Assembly (NCBI GenBank): GCA_964442745.1
Contig: CAYUAI010000131.1
Location: forward strand, 1 to 8,073
DNA from: CAYUAI01 sp964442745
GTDB lineage: Bacteria > Pseudomonadota > Gammaproteobacteria > S012-40
DNA length: 8,073 nt
Direction: 5' to 3'
How positions within the stretch are numbered: position 1 is the first letter of the stretch; each line of letters begins with the position of its first letter. Below the pieces are notes generated by a model that was given only the letters and a program-made list of their open reading frames with translations, ran no database searches and was not told the DNA's origin. Of the stretch, positions 7,246-8,073 are shown piece by piece. Made by a program: the position numbers and the translations under genes.

Positions 7246-7293
7246 TTAAAGCCTTACTTGCTTGGGTAAAGCAAGTTTTATCGAGGTCATCAT
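7246..7293 (-). CDS. Putative 15-residue leader peptide of leuA
   Basis: On the leuA strand an ATG-ATG start gives MMTSIKLALPKQVRL followed by TAA, ending about 100 bases before leuA. A purine-rich AAGGTGG stands two bases before the first ATG and five before the second, so the second start is better spaced. Six of the 15 residues are aliphatic (one Ile, three Leu, one Val, one Ala), with Leu codons CTT, TTA and CTT. Leucine operons of enteric bacteria are controlled by leader peptides with a run of Leu codons; here the codons are scattered, so the link is only suggestive. The start and SD lie in the 3' arm of one hairpin (7287-7322), and codons 6-13 form a second hairpin (7256-7276). A chance ORF of this size is quite possible. 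Confidence 0.35.
   Translation of the reverse strand: MMTSIKLALPKQVRL
7256..7276 (-). promoter_or_regulatory. Hairpin within the putative leader ORF
   Basis: On the leuA strand ACTTGCTT pairs perfectly with AAGCAAGT around a 5-base loop (TACCC), giving an 8-bp stem. It covers most of the second half of the putative leader peptide, including its CTT and TTA leucine codons, so a ribosome translating or stalled there would open it. No T-tract follows it (the next bases are AAGGCTT). Confidence 0.45.
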
Positions 7294-7322
7294 GGCCACC
7301 TTGATAGGGTGGCCAGTGATAA
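7287..7322 (-). promoter_or_regulatory. Long hairpin or palindrome at the start of the leuA leader
   Basis: TGGCCACC and GGTGGCCA pair perfectly on the leuA strand around the loop CTATCAA. Past a single bulged C the pairing continues with ATCA/TGAT and two more pairs, about 14 in all. The 3' arm holds the SD-like AAGGTGG and both candidate ATGs of the putative leader peptide. As DNA it could equally be a regulator-binding palindrome, because a possible leuA promoter (TTGTCA at 7338-7343, then TATCAC at 7316-7321, 16-base spacer) overlaps its upstream edge; if that promoter is used, only part of the hairpin is transcribed. Confidence 0.45.
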
Positions 7323-7400
7323 ATTCGCGGTAACGAATGACAACAATAATAAATGAAAAAGTGTGGCACAGGATTGCGAAATAAGGGGTTAACAGCATTT

Positions 7401-7423
7401 TATTAGCAATAATATTGCTAATA
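7401..7423. promoter_or_regulatory. Perfect palindrome, probable Lrp-family operator
   Basis: TATTAGCAAT (7401-7410) and ATTGCTAATA (7414-7423) are exact reverse complements around AAT, in the shared region between leuA and the Lrp-family gene. The TAGCA...TGCTA half-sites with an AT-rich centre resemble the Escherichia coli Lrp consensus (YAGHA...TDCTR), although the half-sites are 7 bases apart here and 5 in that consensus. Its right arm overlaps the proposed -35 of the regulator gene, so autorepression is a natural reading. The actual protein that binds is inferred. Confidence 0.6.
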
Positions 7424-7444
7424 ATTGTAAAAATAGGTCATAAT
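7415..7444 (+). promoter_or_regulatory. Candidate promoter of the Lrp-family gene
   Basis: TTGCTA (7415-7420) and CATAAT (7439-7444) are separated by 18 bases, matching the sigma-70 consensus at 4 and 5 of 6 positions. Transcription would start near 7451, about 27 bases before the ATG. The -35 lies inside the right arm of the palindrome at 7401-7423. Confidence 0.4.
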
Positions 7445-7477
7445 CGCCTTGGGTTTTTCAGTGTGAGGGATAAATCG

Positions 7478-7945
7478 ATGCCACTTTCTCGTTATGACCG
7501 ACGTATTCTCGAAATTTTACAGCAGGATGGGCGCCTCAGTAATCAAGAATTAGCCGATCGCATCGGTTTGTCACCTTCACCGTGTTTGCGCCGAGTGCGC
7601 GCCTTAGAGCAGGTGGGTATTATCATCGGTTATCGGGCGTTGTTGGATGCCAAAAAATTGGGGTTAACATTGATGGCGCTGATCCATATTTCTATGGATC
7701 GGCATACGCCAGAGCGTTTCGATAATTTTGAAGCCCAAGTCAGTGCGTTGCCTGAAGTGATGGAATGTTTATTGATCACGGGACAAGATGCGGATTATCA
7801 AATCAAAGTAGTGGTGCGGGATATGGAAGCTTACCAAATATTATTATTAAACAAAATTACCCGCATCAAGGGAGTGACCGGGGTGCGTTCCAGTTTTGTG
7901 ATGCGGCGTGTCATTGATCAAACGGCATTGCCGGTGGATCAATGA
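7478..7945 (+). CDS. Lrp/AsnC-family transcriptional regulator
   Basis: The 155-residue protein has the family's usual size and order. An N-terminal winged helix-turn-helix starts with YDRRILEILQQDGRLSN (6-22), ELADRIGLSPSPCLRRVRAL (24-43) is the recognition unit, and GIIIGYRALLD (47-57) the hinge. The RAM/effector domain spans about 62-145, with TGQDADYQIKVVVRD (101-115) being the conserved Gly-x-x-Asp-Tyr region that lines the amino-acid pocket. Such proteins form octamers or other oligomers and respond to amino acids, often leucine. The ATG at 7478 was chosen because GAGGGA (7465-7470) lies 7 bases before it and the protein then begins as its relatives do; an upstream ATT-type start at 7415 would add 21 unrelated residues and sit inside the palindrome. 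It is divergent from leuA, so control of leuA and of itself is likely but inferred. No terminator was found after it. Confidence 0.93.
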   Translation: MPLSRYDRRILEILQQDGRLSNQELADRIGLSPSPCLRRVRALEQVGIIIGYRALLDAKKLGLTLMALIHISMDRHTPERFDNFEAQVSALPEVMECLLITGQDADYQIKVVVRDMEAYQILLLNKITRIKGVTGVRSSFVMRRVIDQTALPVDQ

Positions 7946-8073
7946 AATGGCTAGAAAATTCGGTAGTGGTTAAAATATAAATAATATCTCATAACCATGA
8001 AGCCGCCTAGTGCTGTCTCCTTTAAATTAAGTATCTTATTAAGCCCAATGTAAAAGGTGTGCCAGCCGTCGGG
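7946..8073. other. Non-coding tail of the window
   Basis: These 128 bases contain no convincing gene start, terminator or repeat. A short weak hairpin (GTGGTTA with TAACCAT, 19-base loop) lacks a T-tract. On the minus strand AAAGGAG precedes an ATG near 7996, but that frame closes after about 15 codons. Confidence 0.4.

Noticed and set aside
7364..7377. Sigma-54-like promoter (TGGCAC then TTGC) on the plus strand
   Set aside because: The spacing between the GG and GC elements is one base shorter than the strict sigma-54 spacing, and no activator context is present.
7415..7477. Longer N-terminus for the Lrp-family protein
   Set aside because: The extra 21 residues match nothing in the family and begin inside the palindrome and the proposed promoter. 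The ATG at 7478 has a good GAGGGA site.
8015..8022. Shared AAGGAGAC sequence (here in reverse complement) also at 820-827, possible IS ends
   Set aside because: Only 8 bases match and the flanks differ, which chance and SD-like sequence explain.

Overview
The window reads as an ordinary bacterial chromosome segment, most likely gammaproteobacterial. The basis is the moxR-DUF58-transglutaminase membrane operon, the roughly 560-residue (type 2) LeuA, and the LeuA/Lrp-family divergent pair. Base composition looks close to balanced or slightly AT-rich (not counted). No genus can be assigned from the sequence alone.

Layout. (1) Positions 1-380 hold the C-terminal end of an IS66-family transposase that enters from outside the window and is broken by an in-frame TGA. 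(2) Positions 398-793 (minus strand) hold an ECF sigma factor that keeps its sigma-2 region but has lost sigma-4; it stops 17 bases from the end of the transposase frame, so this is a decayed, IS-damaged corner. (3) Positions 794-1101 are intergenic, with a perfect TATAAT box and inverted repeats just before the next gene. (4) Positions 1102-5438 form a tight plus-strand three-gene operon: MoxR AAA+ ATPase, a DUF58 membrane protein, and a multi-pass membrane protein with a transglutaminase-like domain (TgpA-like). The last two overlap by ATGA. (5) Positions 5458-7143 (minus strand) encode 2-isopropylmalate synthase (leuA), convergent with the operon. (6) Positions 7144-7477 are a regulatory region between leuA and a divergent Lrp/AsnC-family regulator (7478-7945). 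It contains a perfect 10-bp-arm palindrome and a structured leuA leader with a possible 15-residue leader peptide. (7) Positions 7946-8073 contain nothing I can assign.

How the genes work together. In the family, MoxR-type ATPases act as chaperone or remodelling factors with DUF58/VWA-like partners. The third gene places a Cys-His-Asp transglutaminase-like domain on the outer face of the inner membrane, so the operon is probably an envelope-remodelling module. LeuA makes the committed step of leucine synthesis. The adjacent Lrp-type regulator plausibly senses an amino acid and acts on the shared promoter region, with a second layer possible in the leuA leader RNA.

I found no strong evidence for a wholly new system. 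The most interesting unexplained structure is the leuA 5' leader: three strong hairpins, one mutually exclusive alternative fold, and a putative short leader ORF, with no obvious intrinsic-terminator U-tract.
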